The notes: generated by a model from the sequence alone, not told the origin. A stretch of 64,000 bases of DNA from Pedobacter nyackensis (GCF_900176505.1 NZ_FWYB01000018.1:1-64000), one strand, 5' to 3'; positions 15,741 through 26,193 are shown, counted from the stretch's first letter. Numbers and translations are program-made.

Positions 15741-16319
15741 ATGATGGCTGCACAGGGCAATCTTTCTGATCAGGAACTTGTTTCATTGTTAAAAGGGGGG
15801 GACAGGCTTGCTTTTACTCAAATATACGATAGGTACAAATACCTGTTGTATGCACATGCTTTTAAAAGATTAAGAAATGAGGAGGAGGCGGAAGACCTGA
15901 TCCACGATCTTTTTACTACGCTTTGGAACAGACGTGAAACATTTGAACTAAAAAGCCATTTGCAGGGCTATCTCTATACCGCAGTCCGCAACCGCATATT
16001 TAAACTACTGGCACATAAAGATATTGAATCTGAATACATTTCCTCATTTCAGCAGGTTAGCGAACAGGTAAGCAATATAACTGACTACCTGGTAAGGGAA
16101 AACCAGATGACAGCCATGATTGAAAAAGAGATAGCTGCATTACCTTCAAAAATGAGGGTAATTTTTGAGCTCAGCCGTAAACAGAATTTATCGCATAAGG
16201 AAATAGCCGGACAGCTCGGGATTTCAGAACAGACTGTATCCAAGCAGGTTACAAATGCCTTGAAAATACTAAAAAACAAGTTTGGTCTGCTGGTATACCT
16301 GGTTTTTCTGGTCCGGTAG
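15741..16319 (+). CDS. ECF RNA polymerase sigma-70 factor, module 1
   Basis: The product (192 residues from the ATG at 15741) has sigma region 2 (FTQIYDRYKYLLYAHAFKRL, AEDLIHDLFTTLWNRR) and region 4 with a helix-turn-helix (LPSKMRVIFELSR, LSHKEIAGQLGISEQTVSKQ). It belongs to the Bacteroidota ECF group paired with FecR and SusC-type receptors. GAGGT lies just before the start, so the ATG is preferred to the in-frame TTG at 15723. It should direct transcription of the susCD pair downstream once released by FecR. The C-terminal LVYLVFLV is hydrophobic, a tail seen in this group. Confidence 0.93.
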   Translation: MMAAQGNLSDQELVSLLKGGDRLAFTQIYDRYKYLLYAHAFKRLRNEEEAEDLIHDLFTTLWNRRETFELKSHLQGYLYTAVRNRIFKLLAHKDIESEYISSFQQVSEQVSNITDYLVRENQMTAMIEKEIAALPSKMRVIFELSRKQNLSHKEIAGQLGISEQTVSKQVTNALKILKNKFGLLVYLVFLVR

Positions 16320-16412
16320 TAAAATATTTCATTTTTTTTCAAAATCATCTACCTGTTGCCAGGTAGCTATGGGTCTATAGTATTAATCAGGGCAAAACCG
16401 ATTCTTTATACT

Positions 16413-17525
16413 ATGAACAAATACGAAGTAAAAACACTGCTGGAAAAGTTTGATGCTGGTAACTGTACCGATGAAGAAGTGGCTATGCTGGAAAGCTGGT
16501 ATTTAAACTGGCGAAACGAACCGCTGGAACTTGAAAACACAGCCGCAGATCAAAGTGTTGGCCGGATTTGGGCCAGGCTGCAGGAGGAAAACAAAGCGGT
16601 TAAATTATGGCCGCGTATAAGGATTGCTCTGGGGGTCGCCGCTGCAGTAGCTACGATTACTTTAGGTATTCTACTATACTATACATCTGCTCCCCGTCAT
16701 CCCGAGGGAAGCACAGCAAGGAGGAATCTCCAGGATAATGATATTGTTCCTGGTAGCAACAAAGCTTTTATCACCCTGGCAGATGGCAGTACCATCAGTT
16801 TAAGTGATGCGAAAGCCGGACTAAGCATACAAGGCAGTCAACTCCAATATAATGACGGGAGCGAGGTGAAAACCGGATCGCAAGACCTGTCTCTTTTAGA
16901 AAAAGAGATTACCATCAATACTCCGCGCGGGGGTACCTACCAGATAGACTTACAGGATGGCACCCGTGTATGGCTGAATGCCGCCTCAAGTCTTACTTAC
17001 CATAAGGCCCTGAGCAAACGTGGAGAACGTATCGTAACACTAAATGGTGAAGCTTATTTTGAAGTGGCAAAAGATAAGGCCCATCCCTTCATTGTACAAA
17101 GTAAAAAACAAAGGGTAGAAGTGCTGGGTACACATTTTAACATCAGCAACTATGACGATGACAGTACTGCCCGAACTACGCTGCTGGAAGGAAGCGTGAA
17201 GATCAATCAAGCCATATTGAAACCGGGGCAGCAATCAGTAATTGAGAACAACCAGCTTAAGGTCATCCCTGCAGACATAGAGTTGGCAATGGCCTGGAAA
17301 AACAATGATTTTGTATTTAATGGAGAAGATTTTAAAACAACAATGCGGAAAATTGCACGCTGGTATAATGTAGACATTGTATACGATCCCGGCCTAAGGG
17401 AAAGTATTGAACTGGATGGATGGATCTCCAGGAAAAACAAACTCTCTGATGTACTCGTAAAAATAGAACAGGCAGGAAATGTACACTTTAAAATAGAAGG
17501 AAGGAGGGTTATAGTGGAAAAATAG
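16413..17525 (+). CDS. FecR family anti-sigma factor, module 1
   Basis: The 370-residue product has a cytoplasmic N-terminal part (MNKYEVKTLLEKFDAGNCTDEE) that should bind the sigma factor, one transmembrane helix (IALGVAAAVATITLGILLYY, about 72-92), the periplasmic FecR domain (INTPRGGTYQIDLQDGTRVWLNA..., GEAYFEVAKD, VLGTHFNI) and the C-terminal DUF4974 domain (FNGEDFKTTMRKIARWYNVD, VHFKIEGRRVIVEK). The ATG at 16413 is preferred over the TTG at 16356. It holds the sigma factor inactive until the STN domain of SusC contacts it. Confidence 0.93.
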   Translation: MNKYEVKTLLEKFDAGNCTDEEVAMLESWYLNWRNEPLELENTAADQSVGRIWARLQEENKAVKLWPRIRIALGVAAAVATITLGILLYYTSAPRHPEGSTARRNLQDNDIVPGSNKAFITLADGSTISLSDAKAGLSIQGSQLQYNDGSEVKTGSQDLSLLEKEITINTPRGGTYQIDLQDGTRVWLNAASSLTYHKALSKRGERIVTLNGEAYFEVAKDKAHPFIVQSKKQRVEVLGTHFNISNYDDDSTARTTLLEGSVKINQAILKPGQQSVIENNQLKVIPADIELAMAWKNNDFVFNGEDFKTTMRKIARWYNVDIVYDPGLRESIELDGWISRKNKLSDVLVKIEQAGNVHFKIEGRRVIVEK

Positions 17526-17556
17526 ATACCGTCCAATATAAGCCTTAAAATAAGAA

Positions 17557-17580
17557 TCAGAAGTGCGTTAACACCTCTGA
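17557..17580 (+). promoter_or_regulatory. A-C mismatch hairpin before susC, module 1
   Basis: TCAGAAGTG pairs with CACCTCTGA apart from one A-C mismatch, loop CGTTAA. It ends 96 bases before the SusC start. Equivalent hairpins occur in the other three modules at 31956, 42752 and 60031. Confidence 0.6.
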
Positions 17581-17676
17581 CCTGAGTTTGGCTTAGATAA
17601 ATATTAAATTATCAATGTAACGCATTATGCCAGAGTTTCGAAGCTGAAGGCAGCATGCTCACCAAAACCTAAACAA

Positions 17677-20600
17677 ATGTATAAAATTTATAGTTGTAAA
17701 CTATTGCTCATTATGCGATTAACCACCGTCATATTAATAGTGACCATGATGCAGGTAAGTGCCGCAACCTTTGCTCAGCGGGTAACACTCAACGAACAGA
17801 ATTCTTCCATTAAAAATGTCCTCAAAAAGATAAGGTCTCAAACGGGCTACGACTTTTTGTTCGAACCCAAGTTGATAAGGGATGCCGGTTTGGTAAACCT
17901 TAAACTGAACAATGCAACCTTAGACGAGGCATTGAAAGCACTTTTTAGCCAAGTTCCGCTTACCTACAATATTGATGGTAGGATTGTGGTCATCGAAGGT
18001 AAAAAGAAATCGATCCTGGATAAGGTAATGGATTTGTTCAGCGAGATTGATGTAAAAGGTAAGGTCGTAGATGAAGAGGGTAAGCCGCTATCAGGGGCAA
18101 CAATAAGTGTTGTTCTTGCTGATTTTTCAGAAAATAAAAAGACGGGTGACTTTTCATCTATGATTAAAGGCAGGAAGGCGGTTACCGTAACCAATGTAGC
18201 AGGAGAATTCCAGCTGAAAGACGTAGATGAAAAGGCTTTTATCGTTATTTCTTATACAGGCTATGTGGACTATCCGATTAAGGCTGCAAAAGACCTGGGC
18301 ATCATTAAAATGAAGCTTTCAGGGAATCTGGAAGAGATAATTGTAAGTACCGGTTACCAGAAGATATCAAAGGAGCGGAGTGCTGGTTCTTTTTCAAAGC
18401 CGGATATGGATGTAGTAGCCAATAGGGCAACAAGCAACAACATTATCCAGCGTTTAGACGGTTTGATACCCGGACTGGTGATTAATAACTCACCCACATC
18501 GGGAAAGCAGCAGTTTCTTATCCGCGGCTTAACAACGTTGCCATCTTTACAAAACTATACCAGTGCTTCTCCTCTATTTGTAGTGGATGGAATAGCGGTA
18601 CCTGATATCTCATTCATAAATCCGCAGGATGTACTTGATGTAACGGTATTAAAGGACGCTACAGCGGCTTCTATCTGGGGTGCCCGCGCTTCAAACGGTG
18701 TGATCGTAATCGTCACCAGAAAAGGTGAAATTAGCCAAAAATTGAGGATCAACTATGATGCATTTGCCAGTTTTCAGGGTAGGCCAGATATTGAATATTT
18801 CCCGGTACTGAACAGTCAGCAATATATACAGGCTTCCAAAGAGACTTTTGATCCGGTAAATTTCACGTATAATCCTACATACTCTCCGGTAACAGGTGGT
18901 ACCGGATACGCACCCGACAGGCAAATTGAATGGGATTTTGCCCGGGGACGGATCTCAGCATCGGTAAGGGATGCGAAACTGGATAGTTTGGGTGCTATCA
19001 ATAACCTTAGCCAGATGAAAGACATCTTTTATCGTCCGCAAATATTGATGAACCATACCCTTTCTCTGTCGGGTGGAACTGAAAAATATGCCAATTATAC
19101 TTCTCTGGCCTATACTGGAAATCAAAGTTATACGCCAGGTAACAAGGATAACACTTTTAAAATCAACACCCGGCACGATTATGCTTTTAATAATTGGATT
19201 AAAGCATATTTTATTGGCGACCTGACCAACCAGCGGACAGGTTCAAAGCGGGCTGTCTCACCTGATAATCGCTTTCTCCCTTATCAGCTGTTTCGGGATG
19301 CATCTGGTAACAACATAGATATGTCTTATCTGGGCCTATTGCCCAATGAAGCCATTGGTCCTGTGGCCAGTTTAACAGGGCGGAACCTGAACTACAATCC
19401 GCTAACCAACCAGGAAACCGGCGCTACCAACAGCAACAATTTCATGGCCCGGCTTACATCAGGAATTACGATTGACCTTTATAAAGGCCTGCGTTACGAA
19501 GGCGTGTTTGGCTACATCAGGGGAACAAACCGTACCACGAACTATGATGACAATAGGAATTACAATCAGAATATACAACTCCTCCGGTTTGCTCAGAACA
19601 ACAACGGTACCGTTAAATATAATTTACCCAATACCGGGGGCAAGTATGCCGCATCTAATTTAACGGATGAGCACTGGACAGTAAGAAATCAACTGGTATA
19701 TGATTTTACCTCAAAAAACCAGCTACATCAGTTTAATGCATTGGCAGGATATGAAGTACAGGAGCAAAAAAATATCATCACAAGCAGTATCGTATATGGC
19801 TATGACCAGAATGCCGAAACGGCTACATTGCTGGACTATAATACATTGGCGGCTACAGGTATAGCAGGAGGTATCCTGCCCACAGTTGGTGGCAATGCAA
19901 AGCTTAGTGAGAATCCTTTTGCACAACATGAATCCCTGCTAAGGTTTCGCTCTTATTATGCCAACCTTGGCTATACCTATGATAAAAGATATACTTTAAA
20001 TGCAAGCTGGAGGCAGGATAAAAGCAATCTTTTTGGTATCAATAAATCTGCACAGCGCAAACCTGCATGGAGTGTTGGTGGTAAATGGACCCTCAGTAAT
20101 GAAGAATTTATGCAGGGCATCAGCTTTATTAATGACCTGGCGGCCAGAGTTACTTATGGTATTGGCGGAAACTCCCCACTGCCCGGTAAAAGTGCCAGCC
20201 AGGATGTACTGTCGCCAATTCCAAATCCATATGTACCTGGTGGACAAGGTTATCGTGTAGCAACTGCCGGTAATAAGAATTTGACCTGGGAACAGACCAG
20301 CACGCTTAACATCGGCCTGGATTTTTCTTTACTGGATCGTCGTGTGAATGCCTCTCTGGATTACTATCAAAAGAAATCAACTGATCTGATCGGACCGCTG
20401 GAAGTAAATCCTTTAACTGGTTTTCCTACTATCGTAGGGAATGTGGGGGACCTGTCAAACAAAGGAGTAGAGGCTGCTATTAATTCTGTAAATATCCGTA
20501 ACCATAACTTCCAGTGGAGTAGTTCCTTTACGCTATCGTACAATAAAAATAAAATTACCAAAATCAATTTACTGACGGCTGTTGCTACTGGGCGTGATAA

Positions 20601-21318
20601 AATCAATGCACAATATTTGCCAGACTATCCGGCATTCTCAGTATTTGCCTATGATTATGCGGGGCTGGATGCTGCCGGTAATCCATTGGTAAGGCTTTCC
20701 GATGGTACTGCATCGATAGGTATGACAGGTGCAGCGCTGCCTAAAGCAAACGATGTATTGTTTATGGGTGTGTTTCAGCCGGCATGGAGTGGGGGGCTGT
20801 CCAATACATTTGGCTACAAAGGTTTCTCGCTTAATGTCAATATCGTTTACAACCTTGGTCATGTAATGTTCAGGGATGTTAACACTACCTATACAGAATC
20901 TACAAATGGCTACGGTTTTATTGGAAATCAGAATTTTCAAAACGGGAACCTGCATGCTGATTTTGCCAACCGCTGGCAAAAACCTGGTGATGAGAACCGG
21001 ACAAATATCCCAGGCTATAAAACAATCGCTGATAACTCAAAAATAAACACAGACTATTATAGGTATGGAAATACGAATGCAGTTAGCGCTTCCTATATGA
21101 AAATAAGGGATTTGGGCCTTACTTATACTTTACCGCGGTCTGTTACCGGCAAAATAAAAGTTGAAGGTCTGAGCCTGCGGGCAGGTATGTCTAATATTAT
21201 GCTGTGGAAAGCCAATAACGATGGCATTGATCCTGAATTTCAGGACGCTCGTTTTGGCTCAAGGTCCCTTCCTACAGGGCAAAACGCATTTAATGTAGGT
21301 ATCCATTTAACCTTATAA
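17677..21318 (+). CDS. SusC/RagA-type TonB-linked outer membrane protein with STN domain, module 1
   Basis: The 1213-residue product has a signal peptide (ending near AATFAQ), an STN domain (about 35-105, SIKNVLKKIRSQTGYDFLFE), a carboxypeptidase-D-regulatory-like domain (about 125-220, VKGKVVDEEGKPLSGATISV), a TonB plug (about 230-345, FVVDGIAVPD, VTVLKDATAASIWGARASNG) and a long beta barrel. An insertion lengthens the second domain (ADFSENKKTGDFSSMIKGRK). It imports a large substrate captured by SusD. The STN domain makes it a transducer that signals through FecR. The start reads CAAATGTATAAA, three bases earlier than the CAAATGTATGAAA starts of modules 2-4. Confidence 0.93.
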   Translation: MYKIYSCKLLLIMRLTTVILIVTMMQVSAATFAQRVTLNEQNSSIKNVLKKIRSQTGYDFLFEPKLIRDAGLVNLKLNNATLDEALKALFSQVPLTYNIDGRIVVIEGKKKSILDKVMDLFSEIDVKGKVVDEEGKPLSGATISVVLADFSENKKTGDFSSMIKGRKAVTVTNVAGEFQLKDVDEKAFIVISYTGYVDYPIKAAKDLGIIKMKLSGNLEEIIVSTGYQKISKERSAGSFSKPDMDVVANRATSNNIIQRLDGLIPGLVINNSPTSGKQQFLIRGLTTLPSLQNYTSASPLFVVDGIAVPDISFINPQDVLDVTVLKDATAASIWGARASNGVIVIVTRKGEISQKLRINYDAFASFQGRPDIEYFPVLNSQQYIQASKETFDPVNFTYNPTYSPVTGGTGYAPDRQIEWDFARGRISASVRDAKLDSLGAINNLSQMKDIFYRPQILMNHTLSLSGGTEKYANYTSLAYTGNQSYTPGNKDNTFKINTRHDYAFNNWIKAYFIGDLTNQRTGSKRAVSPDNRFLPYQLFRDASGNNIDMSYLGLLPNEAIGPVASLTGRNLNYNPLTNQETGATNSNNFMARLTSGITIDLYKGLRYEGVFGYIRGTNRTTNYDDNRNYNQNIQLLRFAQNNNGTVKYNLPNTGGKYAASNLTDEHWTVRNQLVYDFTSKNQLHQFNALAGYEVQEQKNIITSSIVYGYDQNAETATLLDYNTLAATGIAGGILPTVGGNAKLSENPFAQHESLLRFRSYYANLGYTYDKRYTLNASWRQDKSNLFGINKSAQRKPAWSVGGKWTLSNEEFMQGISFINDLAARVTYGIGGNSPLPGKSASQDVLSPIPNPYVPGGQGYRVATAGNKNLTWEQTSTLNIGLDFSLLDRRVNASLDYYQKKSTDLIGPLEVNPLTGFPTIVGNVGDLSNKGVEAAINSVNIRNHNFQWSSSFTLSYNKNKITKINLLTAVATGRDKINAQYLPDYPAFSVFAYDYAGLDAAGNPLVRLSDGTASIGMTGAALPKANDVLFMGVFQPAWSGGLSNTFGYKGFSLNVNIVYNLGHVMFRDVNTTYTESTNGYGFIGNQNFQNGNLHADFANRWQKPGDENRTNIPGYKTIADNSKINTDYYRYGNTNAVSASYMKIRDLGLTYTLPRSVTGKIKVEGLSLRAGMSNIMLWKANNDGIDPEFQDARFGSRSLPTGQNAFNVGIHLTL

Positions 21319-21329
21319 ATACGAAAGTC

Positions 21330-22802
21330 ATGCTTTACAATAAAAATATAATCACAATAGCCAGTCTTGCTATATTAACAATAGGCCTTGGCTCATGCGG
21401 GAAAGATTTTCTTGAGGTTGTGCCAAAGGGCGTTGCTATTGCCACCAAAACATCAGATTATGAACTTTTACTAAATGATCCTAACCTTACTACGCTGGGT
21501 CGGGCCTCACAAATAGTGATGTCTGATGAGCTGGCAGGTTTTGCACCTTTATATAGTGTAGGATCCGGAGTAGCCAGTGTGACTGACCAGAAAGCTTTCG
21601 AATATCAGGATGATATTTATCTGCCAACCGAAAATGTTTCCGAGTTGGGCCAGCTGGAAAAGCAGTTGTACAGCTATAACAAGGTGATTAATGAGATAAT
21701 GGATTCCAAAGAGGGAAACAATGCCCAGAAAAAGGCTTTGCGTGCCGAGGCACTTGCAGGCAGGGCATGGGTGCATTTTATGCTGGTTAATTATTATGGC
21801 AAACCCTACAATGCCGCTACTGCCGCTTCAGATCCCGGTATTCCTTTGGTTAAAGTAGCGGACGTAACTCAGACTACCTTTACACGTTCCTCTGTACAGG
21901 CCGGATACGATCTGATCATAGCCGATTTAACAGAAGCAATCCCTGATCTGCCGGTCCAGATCATTAGCAGGAACCGTATGTCTAAGTCTGCCGGAGAAGC
22001 GATCCTGGGAAAAGTGTACGTGAATATGCAGCAGTTTGATAAGGCCCTACCACTCTTTACCTCGTCTATATCGAACCTGTCAAATGCCAGCATCCCAGTG
22101 GGATTGCATGATTTCAATGGAATCTTCAGTACCGGAGGCGCTTTTTATCCCATTAATCCGATCACAGGCCCCAACCGGTTTGCCATGGCCACCGATAAAG
22201 AAGTATTGTACCTGAAAAACTTCCTTAATTTTTATAGCTATATATATTCCGCTATTCCGGTGACTCCTCAAACGGCTGCATTGTATGTAAAAGAAGATCT
22301 GCGCCTTAATTTTTTCAACACAGCGCCTTTCCCGCCAACCGGAGCTATATATCCGCTTAAAATGATGAGGTGTTATGGGAGGTATAACAATATGGGCATA
22401 AATGTTCCGGACCTTTACATGTTAAAAGCCGAATGCGAATCACGTGCTGGAGACCTTACAAATGCCGTTAAGGATTTAGTCACTTTCCGTAAAACAAGAA
22501 TGCAGAAAGATGTGCCAACCGCGGCTGATGTTCCGGTAAGTATTGCTTCAGATAAAGTAGCACTTACCAAATACATTTTAGAGGAAAGAATCAGGGAGTA
22601 TGCGACCGCCGGTGAACGCTGGTGGGACATGCGCCGTCTTTCGGTTGATGACACTTACAAATCCACGGTTGGTATGGTACATCATGTATACGACGCAGCA
22701 GGTAACATTGTGAAATCATATCCATTAAAAGCGGAGAGGTTAACCTTTCGTTTTCCTCAATACATTATGAATGCGAACCCTGAGTTAAAGCAAAATCCGT
22801 AA
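21330..22802 (+). CDS. SusD/RagB family nutrient-binding lipoprotein, module 1
   Basis: The 490-residue lipoprotein has a lipobox at ILTIGLGSCGKDFLEVVPKG (Cys after GLGS). It carries the SusD helical fold: an N-terminal LEVVPKG segment, TPR-like helices (ALRAEALAGRAWVHFMLVNYYGKPY), and a C-terminal LEERIREYATAGERWWDMRRLS motif. It lies on the outer surface as a lid over the SusC barrel. It starts 11 bases after the SusC stop codon, so the two are co-expressed. The substrate cannot be told, since no glycoside hydrolase accompanies the pair. Confidence 0.92.
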   Translation: MLYNKNIITIASLAILTIGLGSCGKDFLEVVPKGVAIATKTSDYELLLNDPNLTTLGRASQIVMSDELAGFAPLYSVGSGVASVTDQKAFEYQDDIYLPTENVSELGQLEKQLYSYNKVINEIMDSKEGNNAQKKALRAEALAGRAWVHFMLVNYYGKPYNAATAASDPGIPLVKVADVTQTTFTRSSVQAGYDLIIADLTEAIPDLPVQIISRNRMSKSAGEAILGKVYVNMQQFDKALPLFTSSISNLSNASIPVGLHDFNGIFSTGGAFYPINPITGPNRFAMATDKEVLYLKNFLNFYSYIYSAIPVTPQTAALYVKEDLRLNFFNTAPFPPTGAIYPLKMMRCYGRYNNMGINVPDLYMLKAECESRAGDLTNAVKDLVTFRKTRMQKDVPTAADVPVSIASDKVALTKYILEERIREYATAGERWWDMRRLSVDDTYKSTVGMVHHVYDAAGNIVKSYPLKAERLTFRFPQYIMNANPELKQNP

Positions 22803-22843
22803 AAACAGGAACCAGGGATTAAAACAATTTAAAGTACAGATCA

Positions 22844-24265
22844 ATGAAAAAATTAATCATGATATTCATGCTATGCGTGTACACAGGCATAACATTCGGA
22901 CAAAAAGCTGAAACTAAAGTAACCATCGAAATTACATCAATAAAACCCGATTCTATCTGGGTGGCTGATTATGGTGAAGTATTCTTTGCCAAACCTGGGA
23001 AGGACAACAGATATGTATTGAATTTTAAACACGATAAACCTTTAAAGGTAAGAATGGGGTTTGATAAACCGGAAAAAAGGAGCATGACTTTATATCTGGA
23101 ACAAGGGGACCAGTTGAATATAGTAACTGATTTTGATAAGAATAGTTCATTTTCGGGTAAGGGTGCTGAAAATACCAGGGTATTCCACGAATGTACCAGG
23201 GTTCATGCATCAGCATACGAAAAGAAGGGGAAAGAAATTGGTGATAAAATATTGAGCCCGGCAGATGCTATTAAAACTTATTATGAACTTGGGCAATTGA
23301 AATTGAATACGCTGGAAGCTAACAGGCAAAAAGTTAGTGCCACATTTTATAACGACTGTTATATTTCTTTTTCATGTGAAAAGCTGGGGCTGCCAATTTT
23401 GCTCCCAAGATACTATGTTACCCCCGAAAAGAAATTCTCTGAATGTATTCCGGATAGCTACTGGGATCTGGAAAAAGATATCAGAATAGATGACCAGTTC
23501 ACCACAAATCCTGACTATGTAGGATTTATGACAAATGTTTTTCCGATTTTTTTAAGCAATCGGGAAAAGTTTAAACTGGGAACACTGGACAAAACCTTAT
23601 CGCCTGAAGCAGAGGTGAAATTTAAGATTGCGCTTGTTGAAAAGATATACCCGGAAAAGCTAAAGCGTGCTGCTCTTTTTGGGATTGTAAATTCGGCCGT
23701 GGGTAGCACAAAAGAGCTATCTCTGATCAGACCATTAATGGACGATTTTATAGCTAAATATGCCACCGAAGGCCAGGCAAAGGAATTAAGGGCTAATTAT
23801 CTTAAAGTGGATAAGTTATCGGCCGGAAAAACGCCTCCACCTTTTATTTTAAAAGACCTGAACGGTAAAGATGTGACCCTAAAAGATTTTGCAGGTAAAG
23901 TAATATACATGGATTTTTGGGCCAGCTGGTGCTCGCCCTGTAGGTATGAAATGAAAAATGGAAGCCCTAAGCTACATGCAAAATTTAAGGATAACAAAGA
24001 TGTGGTTTTCTTATATGTCAGCCTGGATAGTAAGATGGATGCCTGGAAAAAAGCTATTGCTGATGACAAAATAGAAGGAATTCATGTACTTTCTCAAGCC
24101 AACTCAGGTGTAGATAGCCCGGTAGGGAAAGCCTTTAACATCCAGGGCATCCCGCGCTATGTAATCATTGGTCGTGACGGAAAAATCTTCGACATTGATG
24201 CTCCAAGACCAAGTCAGGATATTACCCAGACAAAGATTAACGAGGCATTAAATGCCAAAAGATAA
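22844..24265 (+). CDS. TlpA-like thioredoxin-fold protein, exported
   Basis: The 473-residue product has a signal peptide (ITFGQ) and an N-terminal ~330-residue helical/beta region of the DUF4369-like kind seen in Bacteroidota TlpA proteins. A C-terminal thioredoxin domain (about 345-473) has the redox motif WASWCSPCR, a TPPPFILKDLNGKDVTL opening and the cis-Pro region GIPRYVIIG. It should reduce or exchange disulfides in the periplasm. It follows susD by 41 bases and precedes another redox-like protein, suggesting that substrate handling in this module involves thiol chemistry. TlpA genes often sit beside susCD pairs. Confidence 0.9.
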   Translation: MKKLIMIFMLCVYTGITFGQKAETKVTIEITSIKPDSIWVADYGEVFFAKPGKDNRYVLNFKHDKPLKVRMGFDKPEKRSMTLYLEQGDQLNIVTDFDKNSSFSGKGAENTRVFHECTRVHASAYEKKGKEIGDKILSPADAIKTYYELGQLKLNTLEANRQKVSATFYNDCYISFSCEKLGLPILLPRYYVTPEKKFSECIPDSYWDLEKDIRIDDQFTTNPDYVGFMTNVFPIFLSNREKFKLGTLDKTLSPEAEVKFKIALVEKIYPEKLKRAALFGIVNSAVGSTKELSLIRPLMDDFIAKYATEGQAKELRANYLKVDKLSAGKTPPPFILKDLNGKDVTLKDFAGKVIYMDFWASWCSPCRYEMKNGSPKLHAKFKDNKDVVFLYVSLDSKMDAWKKAIADDKIEGIHVLSQANSGVDSPVGKAFNIQGIPRYVIIGRDGKIFDIDAPRPSQDITQTKINEALNAKR

Positions 24266-24303
24266 TTCCTGTACAGTTCATCTGATCATTTAAAGGAAAT
24301 AAC

Positions 24304-26193
24304 ATGAAAAGAATAATATTCATGCTGGTATGCTGCGTTTGCAGTATGCTGGCATTCGGACAAAAATCAGCATCCCTGATTCCTCTGAAAATACTCTATG
24401 TTGGGAACGACCCTTCACGCCCTAACCCAATTCCAGACGCAAAATCTGGCTGGCCTAAGAGAAACCATGATCTTGGGCCAACACGAATGCCGGATTTTAA
24501 ACAATTTCTGGATCAGCATTTTAAGGCAGTAACGTTAGTGGATGCAAGAGATTATAAACCTGCTTTGTCCAATGATTACGATGTTACCATTTTTGATGCA
24601 CAACCGGAACCCCTCGTTCCTGAAAAAAAAATCAAGGATGCAGACGGTCGTATAATAAAGACCATCTATGCTAAATATTTGCCCGAAAATTTCAGTAAAC
24701 CCGTCATTCTTTTAAGTGGAAACGGCGGAATGGTTTTCTCAATTGGGGTAAAGTTTGCTCCGGAATGTGTTTGTCTGGGTGCCGATGCATATAATATCAA
24801 TACCGCACACGAAATATTTAAAAACCCTGTGCCGGTATCAATCACTATGCCTAAAAAAGAAACGCCGGTAATAGCCAAACTCTTCAGTAAGGAGCTATCA
24901 GAACAGGTTCCTATGTGGAGAGTGCAAAAAGAAAGTGTTTATGAAGGAACAGGTTACCCACCTGGGGTTGTTTACTTTCATCTGGGGCTTAATGAACCTG
25001 ATGCCGAGTTTATTTCGGGAGGGGTAAGTGCAAAAGACCAACATGCTGCGGCCATTGCCAGACATGGTAATTTTTTACTTTGGGGATTCAATGCTGCTCC
25101 ATCAGATATGACGGAAGAAGCCAAAAAAGTATTTATAAATTCCATTTGCTATATCAAAAAATTTGATGGTCAGCAGCCCGTTGTACGGTTATCTGCCGAT
25201 CCATTTCCAGTGGAACGGGCGAGTATTGCAATGGGTACCGACCTGGCTTCTTTAGATGGATTTAACAGGTATAAAACCATGTGGGAAAAAAGTAGTAAAC
25301 CAGGTACAGCCGCCCCGAAAATAGAATGGAACAGTTTCCTGCAACAAAGGTATGAATTTGTAAAAAGTATTGCCGGGGCCGACTCTTTGGCCGTTCAGAT
25401 GGATACTTTATCACTGGTTAATTATTGCCGGGACAATCTTAAATACTTCAATGGGACCATGGAAAGAAGTGGAAGTATCGATTTGGATGTCAAAAGCCTG
25501 GGCATTGCCAATAACGATCTCCGCTTACTGGAAACCTGTGTAGAGATGCTGGCGCAAAATAAAGACAAGGAGAAAGCTATGCGCCTGCTGAAACGATATA
25601 CAAATCAAAATTACAATACCGCTTCTGAGTGGCGCAATTGGCTGAGCAAAAACAGGCGTAACCTTTTCTTTACGGAAGCAGGTGGCTATAAATTCATTGT
25701 TGCACCTTCGGACTGGACACCGTCAAATAAAAAAGCAGACGATCTGGGCAAAACGGATACCAGGGTACAGAAAGCACTATCAGAGATTAACTGTCTTACA
25801 CCCGACAAACTTAATCCTGTAATGCTGGGTGCCGCCCTGATTGACGGTAATGGAGCAGATAAGAAGCTACTGGTGTTGAAAGTAAAATTGCTTAAGAACT
25901 GGCACATTTACAGCTATGTGCCAACGGAATCTCCTTTTATTCAATCTCAGCTATCCCTGGAATTACCTTTAGGAGTAAAGCAGGTAGGGAACTGGCAGTC
26001 GTCAGCAGCTAAGCCTATGCCTGGAGATCCGGGAGTGATGATATATGAAGATGAAGTTTGTTTTATACAGGAACTATCCGTGCCAGGTAACTCCATAAAA
26101 GGTTCCAAAGCAACAGTAAGTTTATATTATCAAGCCTGCGATGCGAGCCAGTGTCTGCCACCCGATACAGCGACGAAAGAAATCATATTCTAG
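24304..26193 (+). CDS. Exported protein with C-terminal DsbD-alpha-like domain
   Basis: The 629-residue product has a signal peptide (MLAFGQ). The first ~290 residues (LKILYVGNDP, DYDVTIFDAQPEP, KPVILLSGNGGMVFS) look like a flavodoxin or ThuA/GATase-like fold. A helical middle follows. The last ~110 residues (KVKLLKNWHIYSYVP, YYQACDASQCLPPDT) match the N-terminal domain of DsbD, including the CxxxxxC cysteines that exchange disulfides with partners. This domain order is unusual and I do not know a named family for it. It lies 38 bases after the TlpA-like gene, which would be a natural electron partner. Confidence 0.8.
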   Translation: MKRIIFMLVCCVCSMLAFGQKSASLIPLKILYVGNDPSRPNPIPDAKSGWPKRNHDLGPTRMPDFKQFLDQHFKAVTLVDARDYKPALSNDYDVTIFDAQPEPLVPEKKIKDADGRIIKTIYAKYLPENFSKPVILLSGNGGMVFSIGVKFAPECVCLGADAYNINTAHEIFKNPVPVSITMPKKETPVIAKLFSKELSEQVPMWRVQKESVYEGTGYPPGVVYFHLGLNEPDAEFISGGVSAKDQHAAAIARHGNFLLWGFNAAPSDMTEEAKKVFINSICYIKKFDGQQPVVRLSADPFPVERASIAMGTDLASLDGFNRYKTMWEKSSKPGTAAPKIEWNSFLQQRYEFVKSIAGADSLAVQMDTLSLVNYCRDNLKYFNGTMERSGSIDLDVKSLGIANNDLRLLETCVEMLAQNKDKEKAMRLLKRYTNQNYNTASEWRNWLSKNRRNLFFTEAGGYKFIVAPSDWTPSNKKADDLGKTDTRVQKALSEINCLTPDKLNPVMLGAALIDGNGADKKLLVLKVKLLKNWHIYSYVPTESPFIQSQLSLELPLGVKQVGNWQSSAAKPMPGDPGVMIYEDEVCFIQELSVPGNSIKGSKATVSLYYQACDASQCLPPDTATKEIIF

